A stretch of 64,000 nucleotides of DNA, taken from positions 9,389 through 73,388 of the forward strand of contig DATNFU010000048.1 of assembly GCA_035606235.1 (NCBI GenBank), written 5' to 3'. Source of the stretch: 66-474 sp035606235 (GTDB lineage Bacteria; Pseudomonadota; Gammaproteobacteria; Xanthomonadales; Rhodanobacteraceae). The notes under the pieces are model-generated. The model ran no database searches. It had not been told where the DNA came from and saw only the letters and a program-made list of their open reading frames with translations. Each line of letters begins with the position of its first letter. Within the stretch, counting starts at the first letter, position 1. A program made the position numbers and the translations under genes. This document shows, piece after piece, positions 42,512 to 50,550 of the stretch.

Positions 42512-43357
42512 ATGCCCACTTCCCACTCCCCTCTTCCCACACCCGGTTCCATCGTCTTCATCGGCGGCGGCAACATGGCGCGCAGCCTGATCGGCGCGCT
42601 GATCGGGCATGGTGCTGACGCGGCGACGATCGCGGTGGCCGAACCGCGCGCGGACGCGCGCGACGAACTGGCGCGTGCCTATGGTGTGCGCACGTTCGCC
42701 GACAATGCCGATGCCGTGGCCGGCGCGGGCTGCGTGGTACTGGCCGTGAAGCCGCAGATGATGCGCAAGGTCTGCGAGCACCTGGCCGAGCCGCTGCGCC
42801 TCTCGCGGCCATTGTTGATTTCGATTGCCGCGGGTGTGCGCATCGAACAACTGGAACGCTGGCTCGGTGCGCATCTGGCGATCGTGCGCTGCATGCCCAA
42901 CACGCCCGCGCTGCTGGGTGCCGGCGCTTCAGGTTTGTGCGCCAATCCGCGTGTCGGCGCCGCGCAGCGCGCGCTGGCCGAGCGCATCCTCAACGCCGCC
43001 GGCATCACGCGCTGGATCGAGCGCGAAGCGCAAATGGATATCGTCACCGCGCTGTCAGGTTCGGGTCCGGCTTATTTCTTTCTGCTGGTGGAAACCATGG
43101 AAGATGCCGCCGTGGAGCTTGGATTGCCGCGCGACACCGCGCGGGCGCTGGCGGTGCAGACCTGTCTCGGCGCAGGCCGCATGCTGGCCGAAGGCAGCGA
43201 GAGTGCGGCGACACTGCGCGCACGTGTCACTTCGCCGCAGGGCACCACCCACGCGGCGCTGGAGGTTTTCGTCCAAGGCGACCTGCGCGCGCTGGTGCAA
43301 CGCGCCATGGCGGCGGCCACGCGCCGCGGCGGCGAGTTGTCCGCGGCGCTTGATTGA
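42512..43357 (+). CDS. proC: pyrroline-5-carboxylate reductase ProC
   Basis: 281 residues. Rossmann motif FIGGGNMARSLIGAL near 16; substrate/catalytic region MPNTPALLGAGASGL near 128; VTALSGSGPAYFFLLVE near 173; and VTSPQGTTHAALEVF near 239. It reduces pyrroline-5-carboxylate to proline with NAD(P)H. The first 12 residues are Ser/Pro-rich and partly encoded by a CCCACTTCCCACTCCCC-type simple sequence seen also before yggT, so a later start is possible. Confidence 0.96.
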   Translation: MPTSHSPLPTPGSIVFIGGGNMARSLIGALIGHGADAATIAVAEPRADARDELARAYGVRTFADNADAVAGAGCVVLAVKPQMMRKVCEHLAEPLRLSRPLLISIAAGVRIEQLERWLGAHLAIVRCMPNTPALLGAGASGLCANPRVGAAQRALAERILNAAGITRWIEREAQMDIVTALSGSGPAYFFLLVETMEDAAVELGLPRDTARALAVQTCLGAGRMLAEGSESAATLRARVTSPQGTTHAALEVFVQGDLRALVQRAMAAATRRGGELSAALD

Positions 43358-43693
43358 CGGGTTGCCAGTCGTCGGTTGCTGGTTGCCGGTAACCGGCAGC
43401 CGGAAAGAACGTAACGACATCCCGTCATTCCAGGGCCGTTCGCGACAGCTCGGGAACGGAACCAGGAATCCATTTTGATCTTCACTGCAATTGACCAGAT
43501 GGATTGCAAAGTCCATCCATGGACTTTGCCCTTCGCGCCGACCTTCGGTCGTTCAAATTGGTTCCGACGAATTTGTCCGGCTTTCGCCGGAATGACGATT
43601 GATAGGTGTTTGCTTCGTATTTGCGCGGCAATGGCATCGCATTGTTATGCTTCGCACCGTCGACTTTCCCACTCCCCACTTCCGTTCTGACGC
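43358..43693. other. 336-base proC-yggT intergenic region
   Basis: No gene. It holds degenerate GGTTGCCGGTAACCGG repeats (43369-43402), a long palindromic repeat (43423-43597), and CCCACTCCCCACTTCC, which resembles the start of proC. A weak yggT promoter may be TTGCGC (43621) with TATGCT (43646), spacing 19. Confidence 0.7.
43423..43597. repeat. long palindromic element, GTCATTCC ends
   Basis: Outer ends CGTCATTCC (43423-43431) and GGAATGACG (43589-43597) are inverted. Inner parts include GGAATCCATTTTGATC, shared with 58780-58796, and nested stems such as GTCCATCCATGGAC. About 175 bases, larger than the 105-base relative at 58742. Confidence 0.75.
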
Positions 43694-44266
43694 ATGTCCT
43701 ATTTCGCCAATGCCGCCGCCCTGCTGATCGAGATCGTGTTCGGCGTGATCGTCGCGCTGTTCGTGCTGCGCGCGCTGGCCGAAGCGGTGCGCGCGGATTT
43801 CTACAATCCACTTAGCCAGTTCCTGTATCGCACCACCAACCCGGTGCTGATACCGCTGAAACGCGTCATCCCGAACTTCCGCCGCATCAACCTCGCCGCG
43901 CTGGTACTGGCATGGCTGGCGGAATTCATCAAGAACGTGCTGCTGTATGCGTTGATCGGTTTTCGCGGCGCCATCCCGGGCTTGCTGCTGCTGGGTTTCG
44001 CCGATCTGCTGGATTTCTTCGCGGTGCTTTATCTGGCGATGATCTTCATCTGGGCACTGCTCAGTTTCGTCAGCCTGGATGCGCGGCATCCGCTGATTCC
44101 ATTGCTGGGCCGCCTGGTCGAGCCGGTGCTGCGTCCGTTGCGGCGGCTGTTGCCGGCGCCCGGCGGGCTGGATCTCTCGCCGGCGCTGGCAATCCTGATC
44201 GTGCTGCTGTTGCGACTGCTGATCGTCGCGCCGTTGCTCGATCTGGGACATCGCCTGAGCTTGTAG
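43694..44266 (+). CDS. yggT: YggT-family membrane protein
   Basis: 190 residues with two YGGT units, each of two helices. Helices lie at about 4-30, 66-100, 105-128 and 155-183, joined by RTTNPVLIPLKRVIPNFRRI (near 52) and LLGRLVEPVLRPLRRLLPAPGG (near 132). YggT proteins are linked genetically to osmotic or K+ stress and cell division, but have no proven activity. It completes the yggS-proC-yggT set and converges on the BtuF-like gene. Confidence 0.93.
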   Translation: MSYFANAAALLIEIVFGVIVALFVLRALAEAVRADFYNPLSQFLYRTTNPVLIPLKRVIPNFRRINLAALVLAWLAEFIKNVLLYALIGFRGAIPGLLLLGFADLLDFFAVLYLAMIFIWALLSFVSLDARHPLIPLLGRLVEPVLRPLRRLLPAPGGLDLSPALAILIVLLLRLLIVAPLLDLGHRLSL

Positions 44267-44277
44267 GGGCCGGCGTA

Positions 44278-44354
44278 CCGGTCGAAGCCATTGCGGTTAC
44301 GCCATGCCGGGTCGCCGCGTGCAATGGCGGGGATGAGACACGGAGACCGACCGG
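44278..44354. repeat. nested inverted repeat between yggT and the BtuF-like gene
   Basis: An outer 7-base stem, CCGGTCG (44278) with CGACCGG (44348), encloses an 8-base stem, GCCATTGC (44287) with GCAATGGC (44321). The whole is 77 bases. It is in convergent space, so it may be a bidirectional terminator or REP-type element. It has no T-arm, so it is not a tRNA. Confidence 0.5.
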
Positions 44355-44397
44355 AAAGCGCACCGGGGCTGCTTGCGCGGGAGTGCAGGTTCCTGCA

Positions 44398-45201
44398 TCA
44401 ATCCCGTGGGCGCCGCGCCCATCTCGCGATAACCGCGTGCAGCGCATCCAGCCCATCGAACAATGCGGCAGGGCCGGGCTGCAGGATGATCGGCGATTTG
44501 ATTTCGTGCAGTTGTTGATCACGTACGGCCGGAATCGCATTCCAGCCCGGCCGCGCGGCCAGCTTTTCCGGTCGGAATTTCTTGCCGCACCATGAAGCGA
44601 GAATGATATCCGGCGCGCGGCGGATCACCTCCGCGCCATTGGCGATGATGCGGAACTTGGCCAGCGATTCTTCCGCCAATTCCGGAAATGCATCGTCGCC
44701 GCCGGCGATGCGGATCAACTCCGCTACCCAGCGGATACCGGAGATCATCGGCTCATCCCATTCCTCGAAGTACACGCGCGGCCGCCGCGGCAGTTGCGCG
44801 GCGCGCGCGCGGATTTCGTCAATATGCCCCTCGGCGCCGCGCGCGTAGTCTTCGGCTTTTTGCGCGGCCCCCACCAGCGCGCCCAGCCTGCGGATGTATT
44901 CCAGAATGTCCGCAACACTGCGGTGATTGCTGATCCACACCTCGATCCCATGGGCGATCAGTTCGCGCGCGATGTCGGCCTGGATATCGGAAAAGCCGAT
45001 CGCGAAATCCGGTTTGAGTTTCAGGATCTCGCCGATCCTGGCGCTGGTGAACGCGGAGACTTTCGGCTTCTCCTTGCGCGCGCGCGGCGGGCGCACGGTA
45101 AACCCGCTGATCCCGACGATGCGATCCTGCTCGCCGAGCGCGTACAGCAGTTCGGTCGGCTCTTCGGTAAGGCAGACGATGCGGCGCGGGCCGTGCATCA
45201 T
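44398..45201 (-). CDS. BtuF-like (helical backbone metal receptor) cobalamin-binding-type protein, no signal peptide
   Basis: 267 residues from ATG 45201. BtuF/TroA-type two-lobe fold: RIVCLTEEPTELLYALGEQDRIVGIS at the start, split only by short spacers, FTSARIGEILKLKPDFAIGFSD near 50, and a second lobe starting RPRVYFEEWDEP near 143. Typical BtuF is periplasmic, but here no signal peptide is present in any in-frame start. It may be cytosolic or serve another ligand. Its ATG overlaps the yjbQ stop by one base (TGATG), so it is translationally coupled. No ABC permease or ATPase is adjacent. Confidence 0.78.
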   Translation of the reverse strand: MMHGPRRIVCLTEEPTELLYALGEQDRIVGISGFTVRPPRARKEKPKVSAFTSARIGEILKLKPDFAIGFSDIQADIARELIAHGIEVWISNHRSVADILEYIRRLGALVGAAQKAEDYARGAEGHIDEIRARAAQLPRRPRVYFEEWDEPMISGIRWVAELIRIAGGDDAFPELAEESLAKFRIIANGAEVIRRAPDIILASWCGKKFRPEKLAARPGWNAIPAVRDQQLHEIKSPIILQPGPAALFDGLDALHAVIARWARRPRD

Positions 45202-45641
45202 CAATATCCAACCACGGTGACGCTGACGTTGCGCGTATGCGGCACGGTACGGTGCTCCCACAGGTACACGCCCTGCCAGGTGCCGAGCGCCAACTGACCA
45301 TTGCGCACCGGCAACCCGAGGCTCACGCCGGTGAGGATCGAGCGCACGTGCGCGGGCATGTCGTCCGGGCCTTCGGCATCATGACGGAACAGCGGATCGC
45401 CATCGCGGACCAGCCGCGCGAAGTAGCGCTCCAGATCGTCGCGCACCACCGGGTCGGCGTTCTCGCAGATCAACAGCGAGCAACTGGTGTGCTGGGTGAA
45501 TACCTGCGCCAGCCCTTCGCGCACACCGCTTTCTGCGACTGCCATGCGCAGCTTGTCGTCCAATCCGGTAAAGCCGCGCCCGCGCGTGCGCACTTCGAAG
45601 TTTGAAGTGGCAACGTGCGTGAGGGATCGGGATCCGCTCAT
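45201..45641 (-). CDS. yjbQ: YjbQ-family (UPF0047) protein
   Basis: 146 residues from ATG 45641, which overlaps the pdxH stop by four bases (ATGA). Family motifs: GFTGLDDKL near 22, GLAQVFTQHTSCSLLICENADP near 43, HDAEGPDDMPAHVRSILTGVSL near 87 and GQLALGTWQGVYLWEHR near 114. The His and Glu residues in the HTS/DDMPAH motifs bind a metal in known structures. E. coli YjbQ has weak thiamine-phosphate synthase activity. It is coupled to genes on both sides. Confidence 0.93.
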   Translation of the reverse strand: MSGSRSLTHVATSNFEVRTRGRGFTGLDDKLRMAVAESGVREGLAQVFTQHTSCSLLICENADPVVRDDLERYFARLVRDGDPLFRHDAEGPDDMPAHVRSILTGVSLGLPVRNGQLALGTWQGVYLWEHRTVPHTRNVSVTVVGY

Positions 45642-46225
45642 GGGTACAGCAAGCGTTGCTTCCACTCGCCCTCGACCAATTCCCAACGCACGCGCTCGTT
45701 CAAGCGATGTTCGTGCGCATACCAGAACTCGACCATCTGCGGCACCACACGATACCCGCCCCAGTGCGGCGGACGCGGCACCGGGCGATCGGCAAACTCG
45801 CGCTCGCGCATCGCGACACGTTGTTCAAGCAACTCGCGCCCCGGCAGCGTGGCCGACTGTTCGGAAGCCCATGCACCCAGTTGACTGAGCCGCACGCGCG
45901 AGGAGAAATACGCATCGGATTCGCCCGCATCGAGCTTCTCTGCTCGACCTTCAATGCGCACTTGCGCGGCAGGCTTGAGGTGCTTCCAATACAGGGTCAA
46001 TGCGATCTGCGGATGCGCCTCGATCGCCTGCGCCTTCTCGCTGCGGTAGTCGGTGAAAAAGGTTACGCCGCGCTCGTCGATGTGCTTCAGCAGCACCATG
46101 CGCGCGGATACGTGGCCTTGGGCATCGACGGTGGCGACATTCACCGCGCCGGGTTCGGGATCGCCGCTGCGCCGCGCCTCTTCGATCAGATTGCGCAGGG
46201 TGGCGAGGATTTCGAGATTCAACAT
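45638..46225 (-). CDS. pdxH: pyridoxamine/pyridoxine 5'-phosphate oxidase PdxH
   Basis: 195 residues from ATG 46225. FMN-split-barrel motifs: AVNVATVDAQGHVSARMVLL near 26, FFTDYRSEKAQAI near 54, WASEQSA near 118 and the C-terminal RPPHWGGYRVVPQMVEFW near 150. Only the final RLLYP variant of the family ending is present. It makes pyridoxal phosphate from the amine or alcohol forms. It pairs functionally with pdxA at 14.3 kb and PLP carrier yggS at 41.8 kb. It heads an overlapping pdxH-yjbQ-BtuF-like unit. Confidence 0.95.
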   Translation of the reverse strand: MLNLEILATLRNLIEEARRSGDPEPGAVNVATVDAQGHVSARMVLLKHIDERGVTFFTDYRSEKAQAIEAHPQIALTLYWKHLKPAAQVRIEGRAEKLDAGESDAYFSSRVRLSQLGAWASEQSATLPGRELLEQRVAMREREFADRPVPRPPHWGGYRVVPQMVEFWYAHEHRLNERVRWELVEGEWKQRLLYP

Positions 46226-46322
46226 CCGTATCAAAACCTGTGCGGAGCGGGTCCTGGCCCGCCATGAGTTCGTACCGCGCCAATGGCGGAGCGAAACCCG
46301 CCTTCGGCGGGTCAAGCCCACC

Positions 46323-47024
46323 CTATGCGGGTTCCAAGCGATATCCGTGCTGATAAATGGCGGTCAATCGCCAGCCGTGTTCGCCCGACAATTGCAGCTT
46401 CTTGCGCAAGCGGCTGACATGCGTATCCACCGTGCGCGTGCTGACGCTGGGCCCGAGATTCCAGATATTCTCCAGCAGCGCATCGCGACTGACAATGCGG
46501 CCCTGGCGGCGGATCAGGTAGCAGGCCAGCTCGTATTCGCGCTGGGTCAGATCGATTTCGGTGCCGGCCACGCTGATGCGACGGCGCTGGTTATCCACCG
46601 CGTACGGCGGCAATGACAACGACGCCTGCACCTCGGCTTCGCCGCCGCCGCGGCGTCGCAGCACCGCGCGCACCCGTGCCAGCAGTTCCGCCTGCTTGGG
46701 GGGTTTGACCACGTAGTCATCGGCGCCGGCCTGCAAGGCTTCGACGATGTCGCTCTCCTCGCCGCGCGCGGTCAGAAACAGCACCGGCAGATCGGCGTTT
46801 GGCGAATGCCGGATCCAGTCCAGCACCTCCACCCCGGTGGCATCCGGCAGATTCCAATCCAGCAGCAGCAAATCCACGGCTTCGCTCCCGAGCCGTTTGC
46901 GGAACTCCCCGGCGCTGGCGAAAACCGCGCAGCGATAACCCGCCGATTCCAGCCACAGTCGCAACAATGCGACTTGCTCGGGGTCATCCTCAAGACAACC
47001 GATGGTCCATTCGCGTTCGCTCAT
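46323..47024 (-). CDS. OmpR/PhoB-type response regulator, orphan
   Basis: 233 residues from ATG 47024, with GAGGGGGAA upstream. The receiver domain (5-120) has the acidic pair in CLEDDPE, phosphoacceptor Asp56 in LLLLDWNLP and Lys in YVVKPP. The C-terminal winged helix (about 130-230) has REYELACYLIRRQGRIVSRD and RTVDTHVSRLRKKL. No sensor kinase is adjacent, so its partner is elsewhere or it is an orphan. It lies 97 bases upstream of pdxH on the same strand and diverges from aroK. Confidence 0.9.
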   Translation of the reverse strand: MSEREWTIGCLEDDPEQVALLRLWLESAGYRCAVFASAGEFRKRLGSEAVDLLLLDWNLPDATGVEVLDWIRHSPNADLPVLFLTARGEESDIVEALQAGADDYVVKPPKQAELLARVRAVLRRRGGGEAEVQASLSLPPYAVDNQRRRISVAGTEIDLTQREYELACYLIRRQGRIVSRDALLENIWNLGPSVSTRTVDTHVSRLRKKLQLSGEHGWRLTAIYQHGYRLEPA

Positions 47025-47228
47025 CAGCGCTTCCCCCTCACGAAGCTTTTGAACAATGATGTTAAGCCGGGCAGCCGTTCGTAGCTGCGCAAGTGCCATT
47101 CCATTCGTCGCGGTACGCCGGGCATCCTAGCAAAGTCGGTGTGGACAAGGGGTCTGCAAGCGCCACCGCGTGTGAAAGCGGGCCGGGTTTGGCATCATGG
47201 GGCATCTTCCACGCATGGCGATGTTTGC

Positions 47229-47777
47229 TTGAATCCCTCGTGCAACCTGTTCCTGATCGGCCCGATGGGCGCAGGCAAGACCACCGTGGGCCGGCGGCTG
47301 GCCGCGCATTACGGTTTGCCATTCGTGGACCTGGATGCGGAAATCGAAACGCACACCGGCGCCGGCGTGCCGTTGATCTTCGACGTCGAGGGCGAGCCGG
47401 GCTTCCGTCGACGCGAGGCCGCGCTGCTGGCCGAATGCAGCGCGCGCGACGGCGTGGTGCTCGCCACCGGCGGCGGTGCGGTGCTGGATGCGCGCAATCG
47501 CGAATTGCTGCAAACGCGCGGCTTCGTGGTCTGGCTGCAGACCAGCGTCGAACAACAATTGCAGCGACTGGAACGCGATCGGCAACGGCCGCTGTTGCAG
47601 GCGGAAGATCGGCGTGAACGCCTGCACGTGATGGCGCACGCGCGCGACCCGCTGTACGCCGGAATCGCCGATTTGAGCGTGCCTTCGCACGCGCACACGC
47701 CCGCGCACGCGGCCGAACACCTCGTGAAATTGCTGGATGAGCACTGGCAGCACCCCTCGAAGGCGCGTATCGCATGA
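47229..47777 (+). CDS. aroK: shikimate kinase AroK
   Basis: 182 residues if it starts at TTG 47229; no ATG lies in frame near the family start. P-loop GPMGAGKTT at 11-19; FVDLDAEIETHTG near 30; RRREAALL near 56; LATGGGAVL near 76; and RPLLQAEDRRERL near 115. It phosphorylates shikimate with ATP in aromatic amino-acid synthesis. Its stop overlaps the aroB ATG by four bases (ATGA), so aroK and aroB are coupled as in E. coli. Confidence 0.95.
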   Translation: MNPSCNLFLIGPMGAGKTTVGRRLAAHYGLPFVDLDAEIETHTGAGVPLIFDVEGEPGFRRREAALLAECSARDGVVLATGGGAVLDARNRELLQTRGFVVWLQTSVEQQLQRLERDRQRPLLQAEDRRERLHVMAHARDPLYAGIADLSVPSHAHTPAHAAEHLVKLLDEHWQHPSKARIA

Positions 47778-48856
47778 GCGCCGCGCTTGATATCGAAGTC
47801 GGGTTTGGTGCGCGCGGCTATCCGATCCGTATCGGTGCCGGCTTGCTTGATGATGCAAGGTTCTGGGGCGACGCCATGCGTGGCCGGCGCACCTTGATCG
47901 TCAGCGACACGAACGTAGCGCCGCTGTATGCCGATCGCGTGCGCGCGGCGATGCAAGGTCGCGGCCTGGATCCGGCAGTGCTGGCCTTGGCTGCCGGCGA
48001 AGCGCACAAGAATCTCGACTCTGCGTCGCGCATCTTCGATGCGCTGGCGCAACTCGGCGCAACCCGAGATTCTTTCGTGGTCGCGCTGGGCGGCGGCGTG
48101 GTCGGCGACATCGCGGGTTTTGCCGCGGCGTGCTGGATGCGCGGCATCGATTTCATCCAGATGCCGACCACGCTGCTGGCAATGGTGGATTCCTCGGTCG
48201 GCGGCAAGACCGGCGTGGATCATGCGGCGGGAAAGAATCTGGTCGGTGCGTTTCACCAGCCGCGGGCGGTGATCGCCGATCTCGACACACTCGCCACCCT
48301 GCCCGGGCGCGAACTGCGCGCCGGCTTTGCAGAAGTGATCAAGACCGCGTGCATCGGCGATGCGGAATTTTTCGAATGGCTGGAAACCCATGTCGATGCG
48401 CTGCTCGCGCGCGATGCGGATGCGCTGGCGCATGCCATCGCGATTTGTTGCCGATTCAAGGCCGGCGTGGTGGAGCGCGACGAACGCGAAGCCGGCGAAC
48501 GCGCGCTGCTGAATTTCGGCCACAGCTTCGGACACGCGATCGAAACCGAAACCGGCTACGGCACGCTGCTGCACGGCGAGGCCGTCGCGATCGGGATGGT
48601 GCTGGCCGCGCGATTATCCGCGCGATTGCGGATGTCCACCGAAACCGACACCCAACGCGTGCGCGTTCTGTTGGGACGCTTCGGCCTGCCGACCGAATTG
48701 CCACCGCACCTGCAACCTGAAGCGCTGCTCGCGCGCATGCGGCTGGACAAGAAGAACCGCGCGAACGCGCTGCGCCTGATCCTGTGGCGCGGGATCGGCA
48801 AGGCGGAGATCGTCGAGGGGGTGGATGAGGCGGCGGTGCGAAGCATCCTGTCGTAG
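47774..48856 (+). CDS. aroB: 3-dehydroquinate synthase AroB
   Basis: 360 residues. NAD region GGGVVGDIAGFAA near 111; PTTLLAMVDSSVGGKTG near 134; metal and phosphate residues in KNLVGAFHQP near 155, ERALLNFGHSFGHAIE near 236, and LLHGEAVAIGM near 259. It converts DAHP to 3-dehydroquinate using NAD and Zn or Co. Its last sense codon and stop (TCG TAG) are the first bases of a REP-like half element that begins GTAGGAGCC, so the repeat supplies the stop codon. Confidence 0.97.
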   Translation: MSAALDIEVGFGARGYPIRIGAGLLDDARFWGDAMRGRRTLIVSDTNVAPLYADRVRAAMQGRGLDPAVLALAAGEAHKNLDSASRIFDALAQLGATRDSFVVALGGGVVGDIAGFAAACWMRGIDFIQMPTTLLAMVDSSVGGKTGVDHAAGKNLVGAFHQPRAVIADLDTLATLPGRELRAGFAEVIKTACIGDAEFFEWLETHVDALLARDADALAHAIAICCRFKAGVVERDEREAGERALLNFGHSFGHAIETETGYGTLLHGEAVAIGMVLAARLSARLRMSTETDTQRVRVLLGRFGLPTELPPHLQPEALLARMRLDKKNRANALRLILWRGIGKAEIVEGVDEAAVRSILS

Positions 48857-48875
48857 GAGCCTGCCTGCAGGCGAC
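48853..48875. repeat. REP-like half element at the aroB stop
   Basis: GTAGGAGCCTGCCTGCAGG then CGAC. It matches the right arm of the palindrome at 4372-4392 except for one base. The first TAG is the aroB stop. The rest of the 197-base gap before the WGR gene has no gene. Confidence 0.85.
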
Positions 48876-49020
48876 CAAAGCGCGATGGGGCCACAAAATC
48901 GCAGCGCCCCGGTGAATGGAGGGTTCGCCGCTCGCGAAGGGCAAGCCTCGTAATGCCGAAAGTCGGGCTATGCGCTTCATCGTTGCGCGCCCATGATCCA
49001 TCCGCCGCCCCCGCTTCACT

Positions 49021-49026
49021 TACAAT
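49021..49026 (+). promoter_or_regulatory. candidate -10 for the WGR-hemE unit
   Basis: TACAAT, 28 bases before the WGR-protein ATG, in the same context (TACAATGCGCCC) as at valS, proS and yqgE. No good -35 was seen. Confidence 0.5.
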
Positions 49027-49053
49027 GCGCCCTCCGTTGCAGCATCTTTTCGC

Positions 49054-49311
49054 ATGCACCTGTACCTGCAAACCCCGCCGGCTGCCGATAGCGCGCCGCG
49101 CTACTGCCGCCTTGCGCTGGAGCAGGATCTGCTCGGCGGCTGGACGCTGTACCGCGAATCCGGCACCGAAGGTGGGCGTGCAACGTTGAAACGCGAGGTG
49201 TATCTGCAACGCGAGGACGCGTTGCTCGCGCTGGAGCACGCGCGCGATGCGCAACTGAAGCGCGGTTTCAAAGTGATGATCACGCAAGGTTTCGACAATC
49301 CTCATGCATGA
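49054..49311 (+). CDS. small WGR-domain protein
   Basis: 85 residues, essentially one WGR-like domain. ARYCRLALEQDLLGGWTLYRESG-type core (in two short runs: YCRLALEQDLLGG and WTLYRESGTEGG) is followed by an ALLALEHARDAQLKRGF helix. In larger proteins WGR domains bind nucleic acid ends or proteins, as in PARPs and MolR; stand-alone bacterial forms are uncharacterised. It overlaps hemE by eight bases, so the two should be co-translated, though no functional tie to haem is evident. Confidence 0.75.
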   Translation: MHLYLQTPPAADSAPRYCRLALEQDLLGGWTLYRESGTEGGRATLKREVYLQREDALLALEHARDAQLKRGFKVMITQGFDNPHA

Positions 49312-50365
49312 CCTGTCCAATCGCGGCAATCGCTTCCTGCGCGCGCTGCGTCGCCAGCCGGTGGATGTCACGCCAGTGTGGATCATGCGCCAGGCCGGAC
49401 GCTATCTCCCCGAGTACCGCGCCACCCGCGAGCGCGCCGGCAGTTTCCTGACGCTCGCCAAGACGCCGGAGCTGGCCTGCGAAGTCACACTGCAACCGAT
49501 CGAGCGTTTCGAGCTGGATGCGGCGATCCTGTTCTCCGACATCCTCACCATCCCCGACGCGATGGGGCTGGGCCTGCACTTCGTCGAAGGCGAAGGCCCG
49601 AAGTTCCATCGTCCGCTGCGCGCGGCCGCCGATATCGCAAAGCTCGGCGTGCCCGATCCGGAACATGCGTTGCGCTACGTGATGGACGCGGTACGACTGA
49701 TCCGCCGCGAATTGAACAATCGCGTGCCGCTGATCGGCTTTGCCGGCAGCCCGTGGACGCTGGCCTGTTACATGATCGAGGGCGAAGGCTCGCGCGACTT
49801 CGCGCGGGTGAAAGCCTTCGCGCTGGACAGTTCCGCGACGATGCACCGTTTGTTGGACATCAATGCGCGCGCGGTGGCGGCATATTTATCCGCGCAAGCG
49901 GCGGCCGGCGCACAGGCGCTGATGGTGTTCGATACCTGGGGCGGCCTGCTCTCGCCAGCCATGTTCGACGAATTCTCGGCGCGCTATCTCGCGCAAATCG
50001 CCGCTCTGCTGCGCGAGGACGCGCACGCGCGCGAGGTACCGCTGATCCTGTTCTCCAAGGGCGCCAACGCGCATCTGGAAATGCTGGCGATGAGCGGCTG
50101 CGCAGCACTCGGAGTGGACTGGACGATCACACTGAGCGAGGCGCGACGGCGCGTGGGAAACCGCGTCGCGCTGCAGGGCAACCTCGACCCCGCAACGCTG
50201 CTCGCCTCACCCGACCTGATCCGCCGCGAAGTCCGCCGTGTGCTCGACGACTTCGGCCCGCACCTCGGCCACGTGTTCAACCTCGGCCACGGCATCACGC
50301 CGGAGGTGGATCCTGAGAACGTGCGCGTGCTGGTGGAGGCAGTGCATCAGCCCGCCCGACGATAG
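49304..50365 (+). CDS. hemE: uroporphyrinogen decarboxylase HemE
   Basis: 353 residues. Family signature 1 PVWIMRQAGRYLPEYR near 23, including the catalytic Arg pair. Signature 2 GFAGSPWTLACYMIEG near 146. Also FDTWGGLLSP near 208 and LGHGITPEVDPENV near the end. It removes four carboxyl groups from uroporphyrinogen III in haem and chlorophyll synthesis; it needs no cofactor. The start overlaps the WGR gene, and valS follows 185 bases on with its own -10-like TACAAT. Confidence 0.97.
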   Translation: MHDLSNRGNRFLRALRRQPVDVTPVWIMRQAGRYLPEYRATRERAGSFLTLAKTPELACEVTLQPIERFELDAAILFSDILTIPDAMGLGLHFVEGEGPKFHRPLRAAADIAKLGVPDPEHALRYVMDAVRLIRRELNNRVPLIGFAGSPWTLACYMIEGEGSRDFARVKAFALDSSATMHRLLDINARAVAAYLSAQAAAGAQALMVFDTWGGLLSPAMFDEFSARYLAQIAALLREDAHAREVPLILFSKGANAHLEMLAMSGCAALGVDWTITLSEARRRVGNRVALQGNLDPATLLASPDLIRREVRRVLDDFGPHLGHVFNLGHGITPEVDPENVRVLVEAVHQPARR

Positions 50366-50487
50366 CCTTGGGTGAGAATCGCCGCGCCAGCCGGAGCTGG
50401 GCGAAACCGCCAGACTCTCAGTAAGTTTGTCGGCGCGAAACGCGCGTGCCCGCAGTCGCGCCGCTTGGGCGGCCGCCCTCGCCCCCG

Positions 50488-50493
50488 TACAAT
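50488..50493 (+). promoter_or_regulatory. candidate -10 for valS
   Basis: TACAAT in the hemE-valS gap, 57 bases before the valS ATG. It is one of four housekeeping genes here with this hexamer. Confidence 0.5.
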
Positions 50494-50550
50494 CGCCCGT
50501 TCACCTTGATTTCGAATGCGTGCCGTCACGCGGCACGCCAGGCGCCCCGC

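Noticed and set aside
44278..44354. tRNA-like fold of 77 bases
   Set aside because: The 7-base outer stem is suggestive, but there is no T-arm GGTTCGA, no anticodon arm of normal size and no CCA-proximal pattern.
44267..45300. Cobalamin riboswitch near the BtuF-like gene or near 8039
   Set aside because: No B12-box core was found upstream of either gene; the GC-rich stems nearby do not fit the consensus.
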